Positions 41,966 through 51,431 of a DNA stretch of 64,000 bases are shown in pieces; positions within the stretch are counted from its first letter, which is position 1, and each line of letters opens with the position of its first letter. The notes beneath the pieces were generated by a model that saw nothing but the letters and a program-made list of their open reading frames with translations, searched no databases and had not been told where the DNA came from. The stretch comes from Paenibacillus radicis (ex Gao et al. 2016). GTDB taxonomy: Bacteria; Bacillota; Bacilli; Paenibacillales; Paenibacillaceae. Position numbers and translations under genes: made by a program. The stretch is from positions 126,011-190,010 of the forward strand of contig NZ_BMHY01000005.1 of the NCBI RefSeq assembly GCF_014641555.1. Direction: 5' to 3'.

Positions 41966-44314
41966 CTACTCGCTAATCAACGAATAAGGCGAAATCTTGC
42001 GTATCCTCCAGGAGATCAGCATCGATACAAGATAAGCTAAGCAAGTCAATGCTATACACGTTATAATGGTCCATGCTGTGGGAGCGGGCAGGTTGGTTTT
42101 TACGATACCCGCACCGCGCATAAACAAAGACAATATAGGATTTAAGCTGAAATACCCGCCCAAGCTGCCGAGTAGCGTTCCGATAAGGATAATCGGCGTA
42201 TAATGAAACGCGGTTTGATTCATCAACTGAAAAGTGGTGAAGCCTAAGGCTTTCTGTAAGCCGAGCTCACGTTTTTTGCGAAGAATCATTGTCTTAATGA
42301 CCATGTACAGAATCAACAGCACCACCAGTAAAGTGACGGCAAGCATCCCTGCGGCTACAACGGCAAAAATATCGCCAATCTGGCTAAATTGTGTGCGGAT
42401 TAACTCCTTTGTGTTCACGGCATAGCTAAAAATATTTCCTTCTGCAGCTTTAACGCTTTGGATCAATGCGGTCGCATCCGTTCCAGAGGCAAGATAAACG
42501 CAAATTTGGTCAAAAGTGAAATCCGGTTTAATCGTAAGAATACCGTCATAAGTCATCATCATATTGAGGCCGCCGCTGCTCATGCTTTGAATAAATCCGG
42601 TAATGATAAACTCTTTTTCCTGCCCGCCCGCATTTACCATAACCGCGTCACCGATTTCCTTGCCGGCCGACACAGCAAAGGTATAGCCAACGGCCACCTC
42701 ATTGTCATGCTTAGGGTAACGCCCCTCGAACAGCATATTGACTTCACGCTGCTCGAAATCCTTCGTAATAAAGCCGGAAACATCGATATTCTCCGATACC
42801 AGTGAAATGTGCTGATAGCCAAACGCCTTGCGTACCTCTGGGCGTTGCTGCAGATTTCGTACAACATTATCGGTACGGCTCCGATCTTTTAGAACAAGTG
42901 CGGCATCCGCGTTCTCACCTGCAATCATCGACAGAAAAACATCCGGTTTAACCCCAATATTATAATAAACGGACATTCCTGCGACAGAAGCGAAAGACAT
43001 CGCCGCAATAATCACGATAACCATAACAGCTTGCTTCTTGCTTTGGACAAGCTGCTTCATCGCCAGAATAAATGGCAAGGGGCCTCGTGTTTGCTCCAGC
43101 AAAAGCATATTTCGTTTGAAGCTGTGCGTGTGAAGCCCGCCGCGCAAAGCAATCAGAGGATGGAGCTTGAAAATACGTTTTACCGCCCACAAGGACACCG
43201 CCAGCACCAACAAAATGATAAACAACAAGGATTTGAACGCTAGTGCAGCATCCAGACCAGGCTTCCAAATCAATGCCGATTGGGATTCCATAATTGTTGC
43301 CAGTATAGGCAGCATAAGCTGTGATACGGCAATGCCAATCAGGCCGCCAGCTAAGGCGATGCTCGAGAATTGCAATACGATAGACAGCATGATCTGACTG
43401 TTTTTATAACCAATTGCCTTCAATGCCCCGATGTTCGTCATGCTTTCATCGATATTGTTGACAATGCCGAAGTGAATGACAATCAGACTGACGAACAGCA
43501 TAATTATTGCAAAGGCTGTAATTAGCATGGCTGTAATAGAGACGGTGGACCGGGCCTCTTTCGCCGCGTTATAACTGAGAGCAAATACAAACGGCGACGA
43601 TATATTTTTCATTTCCTCGGTATGATAGAATGCTTTCTCATAATCCAGCTGCGCCTGCGTTCCCAACCGGCTTTCTTCCATCCGGACTGTCTGTAAATAG
43701 CTTTGGCTGTCTGGAAACTGGGCGGATAATGCTGCGAAGGCTCTATCCGACACATAGAAACGATATAAATCACTCATTAGAGCGCCGAATGTAATTTCTT
43801 CGGTGAAACCGGCAATGGTGAAATGAAGCTCTTGGCCGTCAAAGTTTAGCCGGTAGTCATCGCCAAGACGGTAATCGCCAGCCGCCTTCATCATGTATGG
43901 CACATAAATGCTATTGTCTTCGAGGGGCAGGGATTCGCCTACCAGCATGAATGGGTTCATTGATGAGCTGCCGTTCGTATTTTGAAAAATAATGGAGGCT
44001 ACGTTTTTAGAGCCATGCATAAAGTATTCGCCGTAATCCGCTAATACAGCTAGTTTTTCTGTTTCCTTGACGCCAGGGTACCGCTTTAGCCAGTCCAGTT
44101 GATCCTCATTGGTATACTCGGCTTTTTGCAGGATGGTGAGGTGGGGGGTATGACGCTGTTCTGCCCGGGTATCGAAAAACTTGTCAAAGTTCAGCAGCAG
44201 TACCAAACCTATATTCAGAAACAGAACCGCGATCAGGACAAAGAGGAGCAAGCTGCCCGCTTGACTTTTGTTTTTACGGATGTTAGCAGCGGCCAGCATC
44301 GTGATCTTCCTCAT
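41966..44314 (-). CDS. ABC transporter permease with two FtsX-like domains
   Basis: 782 residues from ATG 44314. One N-terminal helix (about 18-40) is followed by a large extracellular domain. Then come three helices, a second halfway helix with another extracellular region, and three C-terminal helices; this is the layout of two FtsX/MacB-like modules. The R-K-K-R-E-L-G-L-Q-K-A-L-G-F segment before the last helices is typical of FtsX permeases. It starts two bases before the ATPase stop codon region, so translation is coupled. With its ATPase and the upstream two-component system it may remove peptides or lipids from the membrane. It is longer than BceB-type bacitracin permeases and lacks their ten-helix plan. 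Confidence 0.82.
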   Translation of the reverse strand: MRKITMLAAANIRKNKSQAGSLLLFVLIAVLFLNIGLVLLLNFDKFFDTRAEQRHTPHLTILQKAEYTNEDQLDWLKRYPGVKETEKLAVLADYGEYFMHGSKNVASIIFQNTNGSSSMNPFMLVGESLPLEDNSIYVPYMMKAAGDYRLGDDYRLNFDGQELHFTIAGFTEEITFGALMSDLYRFYVSDRAFAALSAQFPDSQSYLQTVRMEESRLGTQAQLDYEKAFYHTEEMKNISSPFVFALSYNAAKEARSTVSITAMLITAFAIIMLFVSLIVIHFGIVNNIDESMTNIGALKAIGYKNSQIMLSIVLQFSSIALAGGLIGIAVSQLMLPILATIMESQSALIWKPGLDAALAFKSLLFIILLVLAVSLWAVKRIFKLHPLIALRGGLHTHSFKRNMLLLEQTRGPLPFILAMKQLVQSKKQAVMVIVIIAAMSFASVAGMSVYYNIGVKPDVFLSMIAGENADAALVLKDRSRTDNVVRNLQQRPEVRKAFGYQHISLVSENIDVSGFITKDFEQREVNMLFEGRYPKHDNEVAVGYTFAVSAGKEIGDAVMVNAGGQEKEFIITGFIQSMSSGGLNMMMTYDGILTIKPDFTFDQICVYLASGTDATALIQSVKAAEGNIFSYAVNTKELIRTQFSQIGDIFAVVAAGMLAVTLLVVLLILYMVIKTMILRKKRELGLQKALGFTTFQLMNQTAFHYTPIILIGTLLGSLGGYFSLNPILSLFMRGAGIVKTNLPAPTAWTIITCIALTCLAYLVSMLISWRIRKISPYSLISE

Positions 44315-44315
44315 C

Positions 44316-45074
44316 CTACCACCCCATTTCATTCAAAAATGCATTTAGCTTCTCATGCCGTTCCTTATCACCGCTCACATACTTGCCTAGCTGGCATTCG
44401 CCGCATATGACACCGTCCCGCAAGTAAATAATGCGGTTGCCGCGCCGCGCGGATTTCAAATCATGGGTGACCATTACAATGCTTTGGCCTTGCTCGTTCA
44501 CTTCCGTCAGCGTGTCCAGAACGGCTTTGCCAGAGGCAGAATTAAGTGCGCCTGTCGGCTCGTCAGCAAACAGGATTTCAGGGTTGTTGATCAATGCACG
44601 TACGATAGCGGCCCGCTGTGCTTCGCCTCCTGATACCTGAGCCGGGAATTTGCGCCACATCGTTTCATCCAGATTTAACCGCAGCAGAAGCTGTTTCGCC
44701 CGCTGGACAACCGCCTTATGATTTTTATTGACCAGTAAGCCGCTGGCTATGATGTTGTCCAGAATGCTCATATTGTCCATGAGATAAATTTGCTGGAAAA
44801 CAAAGCCGCAGTGATTCCGCCGGAATACGGCAAGCTTGTCGTTGGAGAGCTTGGATATTTCCTGATCCCCAAAATAGATTTCACCAAGCGTGGGCTTATC
44901 CATGCCGGAGAGCGCGTAGAGAAGTGTCGACTTCCCAGCTCCGGAGGAACCCATAATAACGGTAAAATCTCCACCGGCGATTTGAACGTCTAAATTTTTC
45001 AGAACATGCTGCTGGTTTCCGCCAATGGAAAACGTTTTGCACAGCTTCTTCGTCGATAAAATAGCTTTTTGCAT
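44316..45074 (-). CDS. ABC transporter ATP-binding protein (MacB/LolD-like)
   Basis: 252 residues from ATG 45074 with AGGAGG eight bases upstream. Walker A is G-S-S-G-A-G-K-S-T-L-L, the signature V-S-G-G-E-A-Q-R, Walker B I-L-F-A-D-E-P-T-G-A-L-N, and the switch is M-V-T-H-D. The E-P-T-G-A-L-N form is typical of the MacB/LolD/BceA group that partners FtsX-like permeases. It precedes the permease gene with overlap. A terminator-like hairpin (45096-45128) separates it from the histidine kinase gene, so its level may be tuned separately. Confidence 0.9.
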   Translation of the reverse strand: MQKAILSTKKLCKTFSIGGNQQHVLKNLDVQIAGGDFTVIMGSSGAGKSTLLYALSGMDKPTLGEIYFGDQEISKLSNDKLAVFRRNHCGFVFQQIYLMDNMSILDNIIASGLLVNKNHKAVVQRAKQLLLRLNLDETMWRKFPAQVSGGEAQRAAIVRALINNPEILFADEPTGALNSASGKAVLDTLTEVNEQGQSIVMVTHDLKSARRGNRIIYLRDGVICGECQLGKYVSGDKERHEKLNAFLNEMGW

Positions 45075-45095
45075 GTATGAACCTCCTAAGCAAAT

Positions 45096-45128
45096 CAAAA
45101 ATGAGACTGTATCCTGTACAGCCTCATT
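45096..45128 (-). terminator. Terminator or attenuator between kinase and ABC genes
   Basis: Read on the minus strand, AATGAGGCTGTA pairs with TACAGTCTCATT around a short loop and is followed by TTTTG. It lies between the histidine kinase stop and the ABC ATPase start, within the same direction. Confidence 0.7.
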
Positions 45129-45199
45129 ATGTCACGCCCTTTCTTAATGGGTCTTTGCCGGTTCCTTAACCAATTCTTAAATCGGTAACGATATTGGTT

Positions 45200-46471
45200 T
45201 TACTCCGCCAGGCGCAGCATTAATATGACGGTGAAGCCGTCCGTCTGCTTCTTAACGCGGAGCTCGCCTAACATTTTCTCTATCAAATAGCTGCTTATGT
45301 ACAGCCCAAGTCCGTAACCGCTGATACCGTCTGCATTTTTCCCGCGGTAATATTTGTTGAACAGGAGGGGGAGCTCTTCATAAGGGACACCGTCTCCATA
45401 ATCGGCAATCTCCAAGACGAGGAAGCCGTCTTCGAAAGCCGTGTTAATCGCAATCGGTGTTCCCGCATACTTATAGGAGTTGCTGATCAGATTGTCGAGC
45501 ACCTGCTGCAACCGCGATATATCGGCTACAATGACGCAATCCGGAATGTCATAAGGCTTTACCTGGGACTCGTAATCTGCATTTCGGATTAAGTCCGGAA
45601 GGGCTGTGCTTGGCATCTCGGCAACCGTCACCGTCAGCTCCTGAAGCTCCTTCATGGTTGCGTGGAACAGGTTGGTTAGCAGAGCCTCGATTTGATCAGC
45701 TTTCATTCCAATTGCCTTCAGCTGTTCAGCCGTCCGCTCGCTCCCGGCAGTCACAAGCATAAGCTCAGATACTGCTTTTATAGACGCAAGAGGTGTTTTG
45801 ATATCGTGGCTTAATGAGGCGACAAGCTCTTTTTTGCTTTGATTGGCTTTCCGTTCACTTTCACGAGCAAGGTGCAGCTGTTCCCGCATCATATCAAAGC
45901 TTTCGGTAAACACGCCGAAAATATTGGACCGGTCGATATCTAACGGAACATCAAAATTTCCTGCTGCAATATTGCCTGCAAACTTTTTCATCTTATGAAA
46001 CGGGCGGATGATCGTATGGTTCAGATAAGCCGTATAGACGAGATAGACGGCTAATAATAGTGTTAGAAAGCTCATGTAGGCGATGATCAAAGTCGTCCGA
46101 TAGGATTTCCAAGTGGCGGCTGTATCGTTATAAAAGACAGCTTTTCCTACAATTTGACCGTCTTTCTCTATATCGACAAGCGTATCTCTGTTACGGATTG
46201 CATGGCTGATGCTCTCATATTGTCCATTCCGGGTCGCGGCGATAAGCTGCCCTTTCGAATCGACAACGGCATAATCTAATTCATAGGGTAATTTCGGTAA
46301 GCTTGCTGTATCCTGCACCTGCAGCCAGTTGTCCGAGACTGTTTTGACGATATCATTCACTTGAACAGGGTCCAGTTGTTCACTCGGCGCAGTGCGAAAC
46401 AGATACACGGGAAAAAGGGCTCCAACGATAAGAAGTGCTAGTGTAAGCACAAGCAGAGGCTTGATCTTCAT
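45200..46471 (-). CDS. Sensor histidine kinase
   Basis: 423 residues. Two transmembrane helices (about 7-27 and 122-145) enclose an extracellular sensor of about 95 residues, followed by a HAMP region. The H-box is S-H-D-I-K-T-P-L, the N-box N-L-I-S-N-S-Y-K-Y-A, the G1 box D-Y-G-D-G-V-P and the G2 box G-Y-G-L-G-L-Y-I-S, so it is a complete HisKA/HATPase kinase. ATG 46471 overlaps the response regulator stop as ATGA, giving an operon RR-HK-(hairpin)-ABC ATPase-permease. It likely senses a membrane-active compound or its own transporter; the signal is unknown. Confidence 0.9.
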   Translation of the reverse strand: MKIKPLLVLTLALLIVGALFPVYLFRTAPSEQLDPVQVNDIVKTVSDNWLQVQDTASLPKLPYELDYAVVDSKGQLIAATRNGQYESISHAIRNRDTLVDIEKDGQIVGKAVFYNDTAATWKSYRTTLIIAYMSFLTLLLAVYLVYTAYLNHTIIRPFHKMKKFAGNIAAGNFDVPLDIDRSNIFGVFTESFDMMREQLHLARESERKANQSKKELVASLSHDIKTPLASIKAVSELMLVTAGSERTAEQLKAIGMKADQIEALLTNLFHATMKELQELTVTVAEMPSTALPDLIRNADYESQVKPYDIPDCVIVADISRLQQVLDNLISNSYKYAGTPIAINTAFEDGFLVLEIADYGDGVPYEELPLLFNKYYRGKNADGISGYGLGLYISSYLIEKMLGELRVKKQTDGFTVILMLRLAE

Positions 46472-47148
46472 TGCTTGTCCTCTTCGAATACGTAGCCCGT
46501 ACCCCATACGGTTTTGATATATCGAGGCTCATTCGGATTTTGTTCAATCTTCTCACGCAGACGACGAATGTGAACGTTTAACGTATTGTCTCCGGCGATG
46601 TAATCCTCCCATACCTTTCTGAAAATTTCATCTTTGGACACAATACGATTTTTATTTTCAACCAGATAGGTCAGCAGCTTGTACTCCATAGACTTGAGTG
46701 TAATTTCCTGCCCTTGGACGAACACACGTCTTAACTCATAATCGATTTTGATTCCTCCGGAAATGACTGATTTCCCATCCTGAGCTTGATACCGCTTCAG
46801 AACAGCTTTTACCTTGGCCAACAGCACAGAGAGCGAATACGGCTTTTTAATATAATCATCTCCGCCAATATTTAAGGCGAGCAGCATGTCGTCGTCGCTT
46901 GTGCGGGCGCTAATAAATAGGATGGGCACGCTGATGGTCTCGCGAAGTCTTTTGCATAGGTCAAAGCCCGAGGTGTTGCCTAAGTTGATATCAAGTAGGA
47001 TGACTTCCGCAGAATTCTCTTGAAAAAAATTGATACAGGTTGTTGAATCGGCGACCCAGGCTGTCTTCACGCCAAATAGATTAAAATACTCGCAGGTGCT
47101 TTGGGAGAGAACCTCCTCGTCATCTACAATCAAGCAGTCATATTTCAC
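46468..47148 (-). CDS. OmpR-family response regulator
   Basis: 226 residues from GTG 47148, with GGAGGAG eight bases upstream; the longer frame from 47175 is unlikely. The receiver has the acidic pair V-D-D-E-E, phospho-acceptor in L-L-D-I-N-L, and I-K-K-P-Y-S. The winged-helix effector (about 130-226) ends with V-H-I-R-R-L-R-E-K-I..I-K-T-V-W-G-T-G-Y-V-F. It is the first gene of the two-component/ABC operon. Its promoter should lie in 47150-47270. Confidence 0.92.
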   Translation of the reverse strand: MKYDCLIVDDEEVLSQSTCEYFNLFGVKTAWVADSTTCINFFQENSAEVILLDINLGNTSGFDLCKRLRETISVPILFISARTSDDDMLLALNIGGDDYIKKPYSLSVLLAKVKAVLKRYQAQDGKSVISGGIKIDYELRRVFVQGQEITLKSMEYKLLTYLVENKNRIVSKDEIFRKVWEDYIAGDNTLNVHIRRLREKIEQNPNEPRYIKTVWGTGYVFEEDKQ

Positions 47149-47271
47149 GCGATGGCTCCTCCAGTCTTTTATCAAGCTACAACTATTGTCATGCCATCTT
47201 CATTATTCGATACTGTAAGATGATCTGCAATACCCGGAACGGCTTGGGCTCTAAAAATATAAACAAAAAGA

Positions 47272-47295
47272 GGGAGGAGCTTAGAAGCTCTTCCC
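47272..47295 (-). terminator. GGGAGGAGC hairpin flanking the palindrome array
   Basis: GGGAGGAGC pairs with GCTCTTCCC (one G-T pair). On the minus strand it is followed by CTTTTTGTTT. Its core AGAGGGAGGAGCTT recurs in the larger hairpin at 47574-47618 on the other side of the palindrome array. Confidence 0.6.
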
Positions 47296-47369
47296 TTGGT
47301 TGCCCGAAAAGGTTTGCCGGTCATGCTTTGCGAGTTCAGGCTGCATTGGCTGCAGCAATCAGCGGATCA

Positions 47370-47550
47370 AAATGTAAAACTACAGGTTGAAGGCCGATTT
47401 TTGGGCGATTTATCGTTCAAAATGCAAATGTGCATTTTGATTAGGCGTTATCGAGCCTTTTCAGCTGTTATAGCCGTTTCTAAATGTACTTTTACATTTT
47501 GATTGCTGTTTTGGAGCTTTTGAGGCTGAACAACATGCACATTTGCATTT
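47370..47550. repeat. Array of four 18-bp palindromes, first cluster
   Basis: Copies at 47370-47387, 47420-47437, 47482-47499 and 47533-47550 follow the pattern AAATGYA-N4-TRCATTT, a 7-bp inverted repeat around four bases; the first copy has a degenerate right arm and the last starts ACATGCA. Start-to-start spacing is 50, 62 and 51 bases. The second copy extends to a perfect 10-bp stem (TCAAAATGCA with TGCATTTTGA). Sequence between copies is unrelated. A second cluster with the same motif and spacing lies at 58324-58505. There is no coding capacity here. Confidence 0.8.
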
Positions 47551-47573
47551 TGTTCCTCATTTCAGGGAGGAAG

Positions 47574-47618
47574 GCAGAAAGAGGGAGGAGCTTTTCACAA
47601 GCTCCTCCCTCTTTCTGC
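47574..47618 (-). terminator. Strong terminator-like hairpin after the GH43 gene
   Basis: A perfect 20-bp stem (from GCAGAAAGAGGG at 47574 to CCCTCTTTCTGC at 47618) with a five-base TTCAC loop. It starts two bases after the stop of the minus-strand GH43 gene. There is no U-run, but stability is high. Confidence 0.75.
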
Positions 47619-47620
47619 GT

Positions 47621-48604
47621 TTATTCAGCGCCATAAGGATCGATCGTTTGAATCGTGCCGTCGGCATTATACTTTAGTTCAGTATACTTCACACAGCGCT
47701 TGTTGTCGGCGCCGCCGGACAAGGAGCTGTCGTGGTAGAACAAATACCATCTGTCCTGGAATTGGACAATCGAATGGTGGGTCGTCCAGCCAACGACCGG
47801 CGTCAGAATCGTTCCTTGGAAAGTGAAAGGTCCGTACGGGTTGTCGCCGATAGCGTAGACGAGCTTATGCGTGCTGCCTGTCGAATACGAGAGATAGTAT
47901 TTGCCGTTGTACGTATGCATCCACGGCCCTTCGAAATACCGTCTCTCCTCGTCGCCTGCCAAGATAGGCTGGCCGGAAGAATCGACAATCGAAATCTCGT
48001 GCGGTGCTTCTTTGAAGGTGAGCATGTCGTCGGACAGCTCGGCCACTCGCGGACCCAAGGCGGGCGCATTGGGAGCAGGCCCTTCAGCATCTGCGATAAA
48101 TTCGCCGGTTTGCCATTTCTCCAGCTGTCCGCCCCATAGGCCGCCGAAGTACATGTAGGCTCTATCTCCATCAACGAGGACAGCCGGATCGATGCTGAAG
48201 CTGCCGGGAATGTAGTCTGGCTGCGGCACGAACGGCCCGGCTGGCGACGAGCTGGTTGCTGCGCCGATCCGGAAGATATGGTCGTGATCACGCGCCGGGA
48301 AGAACAGGTAATAGGTGTCGTTCTTATAAGCAGCATCCGGTGCCCACAATTGCTGCTTCGCCCATGGAATATCGCGCAGATGAAGCACTTCGCCGTGGTC
48401 AACGCAAGGGGAGTTCTCATCCTCCATCGACAGCACATGGTAGTCCTCCATGTCGTATTGATCGCCATTGTCATTCGATATTTGTTCATGATTAAGGTCA
48501 TGTGACGGATAAATGTATAGCTTGCCCTCGAATACGTGAGCCGAGGGATCGGCGGTATAAATATGGGTTACAAGCGGTTCGTTGCGCTTAACTGGCTTCT
48601 TCAA
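47621..48604 (-). CDS. Glycoside hydrolase family 43 (arabinofuranosidase/xylosidase-like)
   Basis: 327 residues from TTG 48604, chosen because AGGGG lies 11 bases upstream; an in-frame GTG at 48640 adds 12 residues but has a poor ribosome binding site. The GH43 five-blade propeller acids are visible: T-A-D-P-S-A-H (base), S-I-D-P-A-V (pKa modulator) and Y-F-E-G-P-W (acid). There is no signal peptide, so it acts in the cytoplasm on imported oligosaccharides, releasing arabinose or xylose. It is divergent from a YesM/YesN pair and a CUT1 sugar importer, which probably regulate and supply it. Confidence 0.88.
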   Translation of the reverse strand: MKKPVKRNEPLVTHIYTADPSAHVFEGKLYIYPSHDLNHEQISNDNGDQYDMEDYHVLSMEDENSPCVDHGEVLHLRDIPWAKQQLWAPDAAYKNDTYYLFFPARDHDHIFRIGAATSSSPAGPFVPQPDYIPGSFSIDPAVLVDGDRAYMYFGGLWGGQLEKWQTGEFIADAEGPAPNAPALGPRVAELSDDMLTFKEAPHEISIVDSSGQPILAGDEERRYFEGPWMHTYNGKYYLSYSTGSTHKLVYAIGDNPYGPFTFQGTILTPVVGWTTHHSIVQFQDRWYLFYHDSSLSGGADNKRCVKYTELKYNADGTIQTIDPYGAE

Positions 48605-48743
48605 TGTTATACCATCCCCTACTTGAGAAATCGTGTTCACCCTTTATTTTAGCCACTCTTTCTAGTGCTCGACATCCTAATTTGTTTATGAATAATACCA
48701 AAATCTTTAGTTGTTTGCCCGTTGTGTGCCCTGCAACAACCAT

Positions 48744-48772
48744 TTGACACTCCAATTTGAATGAGGTACGTT
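48744..48772 (+). promoter_or_regulatory. Candidate sigma-A promoter of the YesM-like kinase
   Basis: TTGACA (48744-48749) and TACGTT (48767-48772) are 17 bases apart. The -35 is perfect and the -10 weak. It lies 31 bases before the kinase start at 48803, in the divergent region shared with the GH43 gene. Confidence 0.55.
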
Positions 48773-48802
48773 GAACCTAGAACCTACTGAAGCGAGGATT
48801 GG

Positions 48803-50617
48803 GTGCATGTGAGAACGTGGGCGGATCGGATCAACAATTTACGCGAGATTAACACGCTGAGAAATCAAATTTTCGTCGGTTTTACGCTAACTATGATCCT
48901 CGTGCTGGTCTTTGCGGGTGCGTTTATTTATGGTGAAGTATCCGTATTGCTCAAGCAAAGTGCGGAAAAACATATCCAGCAGACCGCGATCCAGGCCAAC
49001 GGCCGATTGGATGTGCTGCTGAAGCAAATCGATTCGCTGACGACTCAGGTGGTGACGGATTCCTACGTGCAGAAGCTGCTGTTAAAAGAAGCCAAAGGAA
49101 TGCCGTCGAACTTTAACGAACGCCAGTCCTTGCTCCAAATCGCCAATAATTATATGGCTTACTCCTCCGGCATAAGCTCGCTTGAGCTGTACACGCTGGA
49201 TAACAGACGGCTGTTTCCCCTTGATGATTCAAGCATAAAACGCATATCTATGAATGCGCTTACACAAGCGGATGAAAAGAAAGGACGGATTGCCTGGGTA
49301 GGCATCGATCCCCGTGTGTCGGACTCGGTGCTTGCGATCCGACGTATTAATCTGCTGGACAATTCCTATTTGCCTGGCGGCTATTTAGTCGTTCATGTAT
49401 ATCGCGAGTACTTCAATATGTATGAGTCAGAGACGGAGAAGGAGGAGAAAAATCCCTTTAGAAGCAGAGAGTTAATGCTGCTCAGCGATAGCGAAGGCAA
49501 TCCAATTATATCTGATCTTGACGATGAGGCTGCGAAGTCGGTGCTTGCGCAAACAGGCAGCACGGTTACTCTTGAGCAGGAATCGATGCTTGCCGTCAGG
49601 CAGCAGTCCAAAGTGGCCGATTGGAAGCTGGTGCTGCTCATGCCGGTCGAAGCGGCAACAGAAGGCATTTCCGTGCTGCGAACCGCTATTTTTGTGTCTA
49701 TCGGCATCGCCGCGCTAGCTTTTCTGCTGTTAACGTTGCCGCTGTCGACGATGATCACACGCCCCATCCAGCAGTTGATGAGAAGCATGCGCCGTGCCCG
49801 ATTTGGCGGGCTAAGAGTGATCCCGGACGGCCGCAACTATTTCCGGACGCTGGAAATCAACGAGCTGAACAACACGTACAACCAGATGGTCACCCATATG
49901 AATGAACTCATTCAAGTCGTCTACGAGAAGGAAATTACGCAGAGCCGCACCGAGCTTAAGGCGCTGCAAGCCCAGATCAATCCGCATTTCTTATTCAATA
50001 CGCTGGAGGCTTTCTATTGGTCGCTGGAGGAAAAAGAGGAGAGCGAGCTTGCCCAGACGATTCTCGCTATGTCCGGACTGTTCCGCTATGTCATTGGCAG
50101 CGCGGCCGACAACGACGAACGCGTAACTATTCGCGATGAGCTGGAGCACGCGCAGCGTTATTTGCAAATTATGAAGATGCGGCTGATTGACCGGCTTCAT
50201 TGGTTTATCGAGGCCGACGAGCAACTGCTGCAGGTGCCGATTCCCAAGCTGATCATCCAGCCGCTAGTGGAGAACGCAATCCTGCATGGGGTAGAGAGCC
50301 GGATTAGTCCGGGCTCGGTTACAATTCGCGTATTTTCAGCCAAACCCGGCTTTGCGACTATCGCTGTAATCGACGATGGAGTGGGCATGGATGGCGAGGC
50401 ATTGAACAAACTCATGCAGAGTATCGAAGGCGTACCTTCCCAAGAACCGAAGAAGGGAGCCGGGGTTGCCATGTCCAATGTTCAGCGGCGCCTTAAGCTG
50501 TATTACCCGAACACGAATGAACGTGGAAGCGGCTTGCAGATCGACAGCAAGGCAGGCGCAGGCACGACTGTAAGCTTTGACATTACGATTCCTCCAGAAG
50601 GAGATGGACTGTCTTGA
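48803..50617 (+). CDS. YesM-type sensor histidine kinase
   Basis: 604 residues. Helix one (about 25-47) and helix two (about 293-316) enclose a large extracellular sensor; a HAMP linker follows. The His-kinase motif is Q-A-Q-I-N-P-H-F-L-F-N-T-L-E, the hallmark of the LytS/YesM class. The ATPase part has P-L-V-E-N-A-I-L-H-G and D-D-G-V-G-M. GTG 48803 has GCGAGG upstream; GTG 48809 is an alternative. The response regulator start overlaps its stop. Such pairs in Paenibacillus control adjacent sugar importers, here the CUT1 system at 51513-56217. Confidence 0.9.
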   Translation: MHVRTWADRINNLREINTLRNQIFVGFTLTMILVLVFAGAFIYGEVSVLLKQSAEKHIQQTAIQANGRLDVLLKQIDSLTTQVVTDSYVQKLLLKEAKGMPSNFNERQSLLQIANNYMAYSSGISSLELYTLDNRRLFPLDDSSIKRISMNALTQADEKKGRIAWVGIDPRVSDSVLAIRRINLLDNSYLPGGYLVVHVYREYFNMYESETEKEEKNPFRSRELMLLSDSEGNPIISDLDDEAAKSVLAQTGSTVTLEQESMLAVRQQSKVADWKLVLLMPVEAATEGISVLRTAIFVSIGIAALAFLLLTLPLSTMITRPIQQLMRSMRRARFGGLRVIPDGRNYFRTLEINELNNTYNQMVTHMNELIQVVYEKEITQSRTELKALQAQINPHFLFNTLEAFYWSLEEKEESELAQTILAMSGLFRYVIGSAADNDERVTIRDELEHAQRYLQIMKMRLIDRLHWFIEADEQLLQVPIPKLIIQPLVENAILHGVESRISPGSVTIRVFSAKPGFATIAVIDDGVGMDGEALNKLMQSIEGVPSQEPKKGAGVAMSNVQRRLKLYYPNTNERGSGLQIDSKAGAGTTVSFDITIPPEGDGLS

Positions 50618-51402
50618 GAACGATATTGATCGTGGATGATGAACCGCGCACTAGACTGGGAATACAGAAAACGCTCGTGGCTTGGTCGGCAGGCGCACAT
50701 CGAATCGAGATTGCGGCAAGCGGGGTTGAGGCGCTGGAATGGCTGGAAACGAATACGGCGCATATTATCATTACCGATGTGCGGATGCCAGAAGTCGACG
50801 GATTGCAAATGTTGGAGCGGATGGCTTCGCGCAGTCAACTGCCTGTTGTCATTGTCATTTCCGGCTATGCCGAATTCGAATATGCGAAGAAATCGCTGCA
50901 GCTCGGCGTGTTCGAATATATTCTCAAACCCCTGGACAAATCGATATTGATTGATGCGGTGCAAAGAGCGCTTGCGGTAGACAGCGGCAGGGAGCGCTTG
51001 GATGCGATGGAGAAGCTTGTGGACCGCAAGCTGCTTGAAGTAGGCCGTGATGAAGCACGGTACGGCACATCGATTAAGGACGCCATCAGTTATATTTACA
51101 ATCACCTGCATGAATCGATCAGCATGAAGCAGGTGGCGGAGCAGCTGCACTTGAATGCAAGCTATTTCAGCGTGCTGTTTAAGGAGCAGACGGGCGTTAC
51201 CTTTAGCGACTATCTGACACGGAGAAGACTGCAGAAAGCGAAGGAGCTGCTAGTGACGACAAGAATGCCGATCTGGGAGATTGCGGAGAAAGTCGGCTAC
51301 CAGACGGATAAATATTTTATCAAAGTATTTAAAGACAACGAAGGGGCAAGCCCTAGCCAATATCGGCATCAAGTGCTGGACACTGATTCATCGATCCAAT
51401 AA
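50614..51402 (+). CDS. YesN-type AraC response regulator
   Basis: 262 residues starting at TTG 50614, with GAAGGAG upstream and a four-base overlap with the kinase stop. The receiver domain (1-120) has V-D-D-E-P, I-I-T-D-V-R-M-P (phospho-Asp near residue 54) and I-L-K-P-L-D-K. The C-terminal AraC domain (about 155-258) has S-M-K-Q-V-A-E-Q-L-H-L-N-A-S-Y-F-S-V-L-F-K and the second motif W-E-I-A-E-K-V-G-Y. It is shorter than many YesN proteins, lacking the middle spacer. It should activate the downstream sugar operon. Confidence 0.92.
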   Translation: MRTILIVDDEPRTRLGIQKTLVAWSAGAHRIEIAASGVEALEWLETNTAHIIITDVRMPEVDGLQMLERMASRSQLPVVIVISGYAEFEYAKKSLQLGVFEYILKPLDKSILIDAVQRALAVDSGRERLDAMEKLVDRKLLEVGRDEARYGTSIKDAISYIYNHLHESISMKQVAEQLHLNASYFSVLFKEQTGVTFSDYLTRRRLQKAKELLVTTRMPIWEIAEKVGYQTDKYFIKVFKDNEGASPSQYRHQVLDTDSSIQ

Positions 51403-51431
51403 AAGTGGAATTTCTCCCAATCGCAGGTTCC

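Noticed and set aside
47370..47550. Reading the palindrome arrays as a CRISPR array.
   Set aside because: The repeats are only 18 bp, vary between copies, are palindromic, and number four per site. Spacers are 32-44 bp and there are no cas genes in the window.
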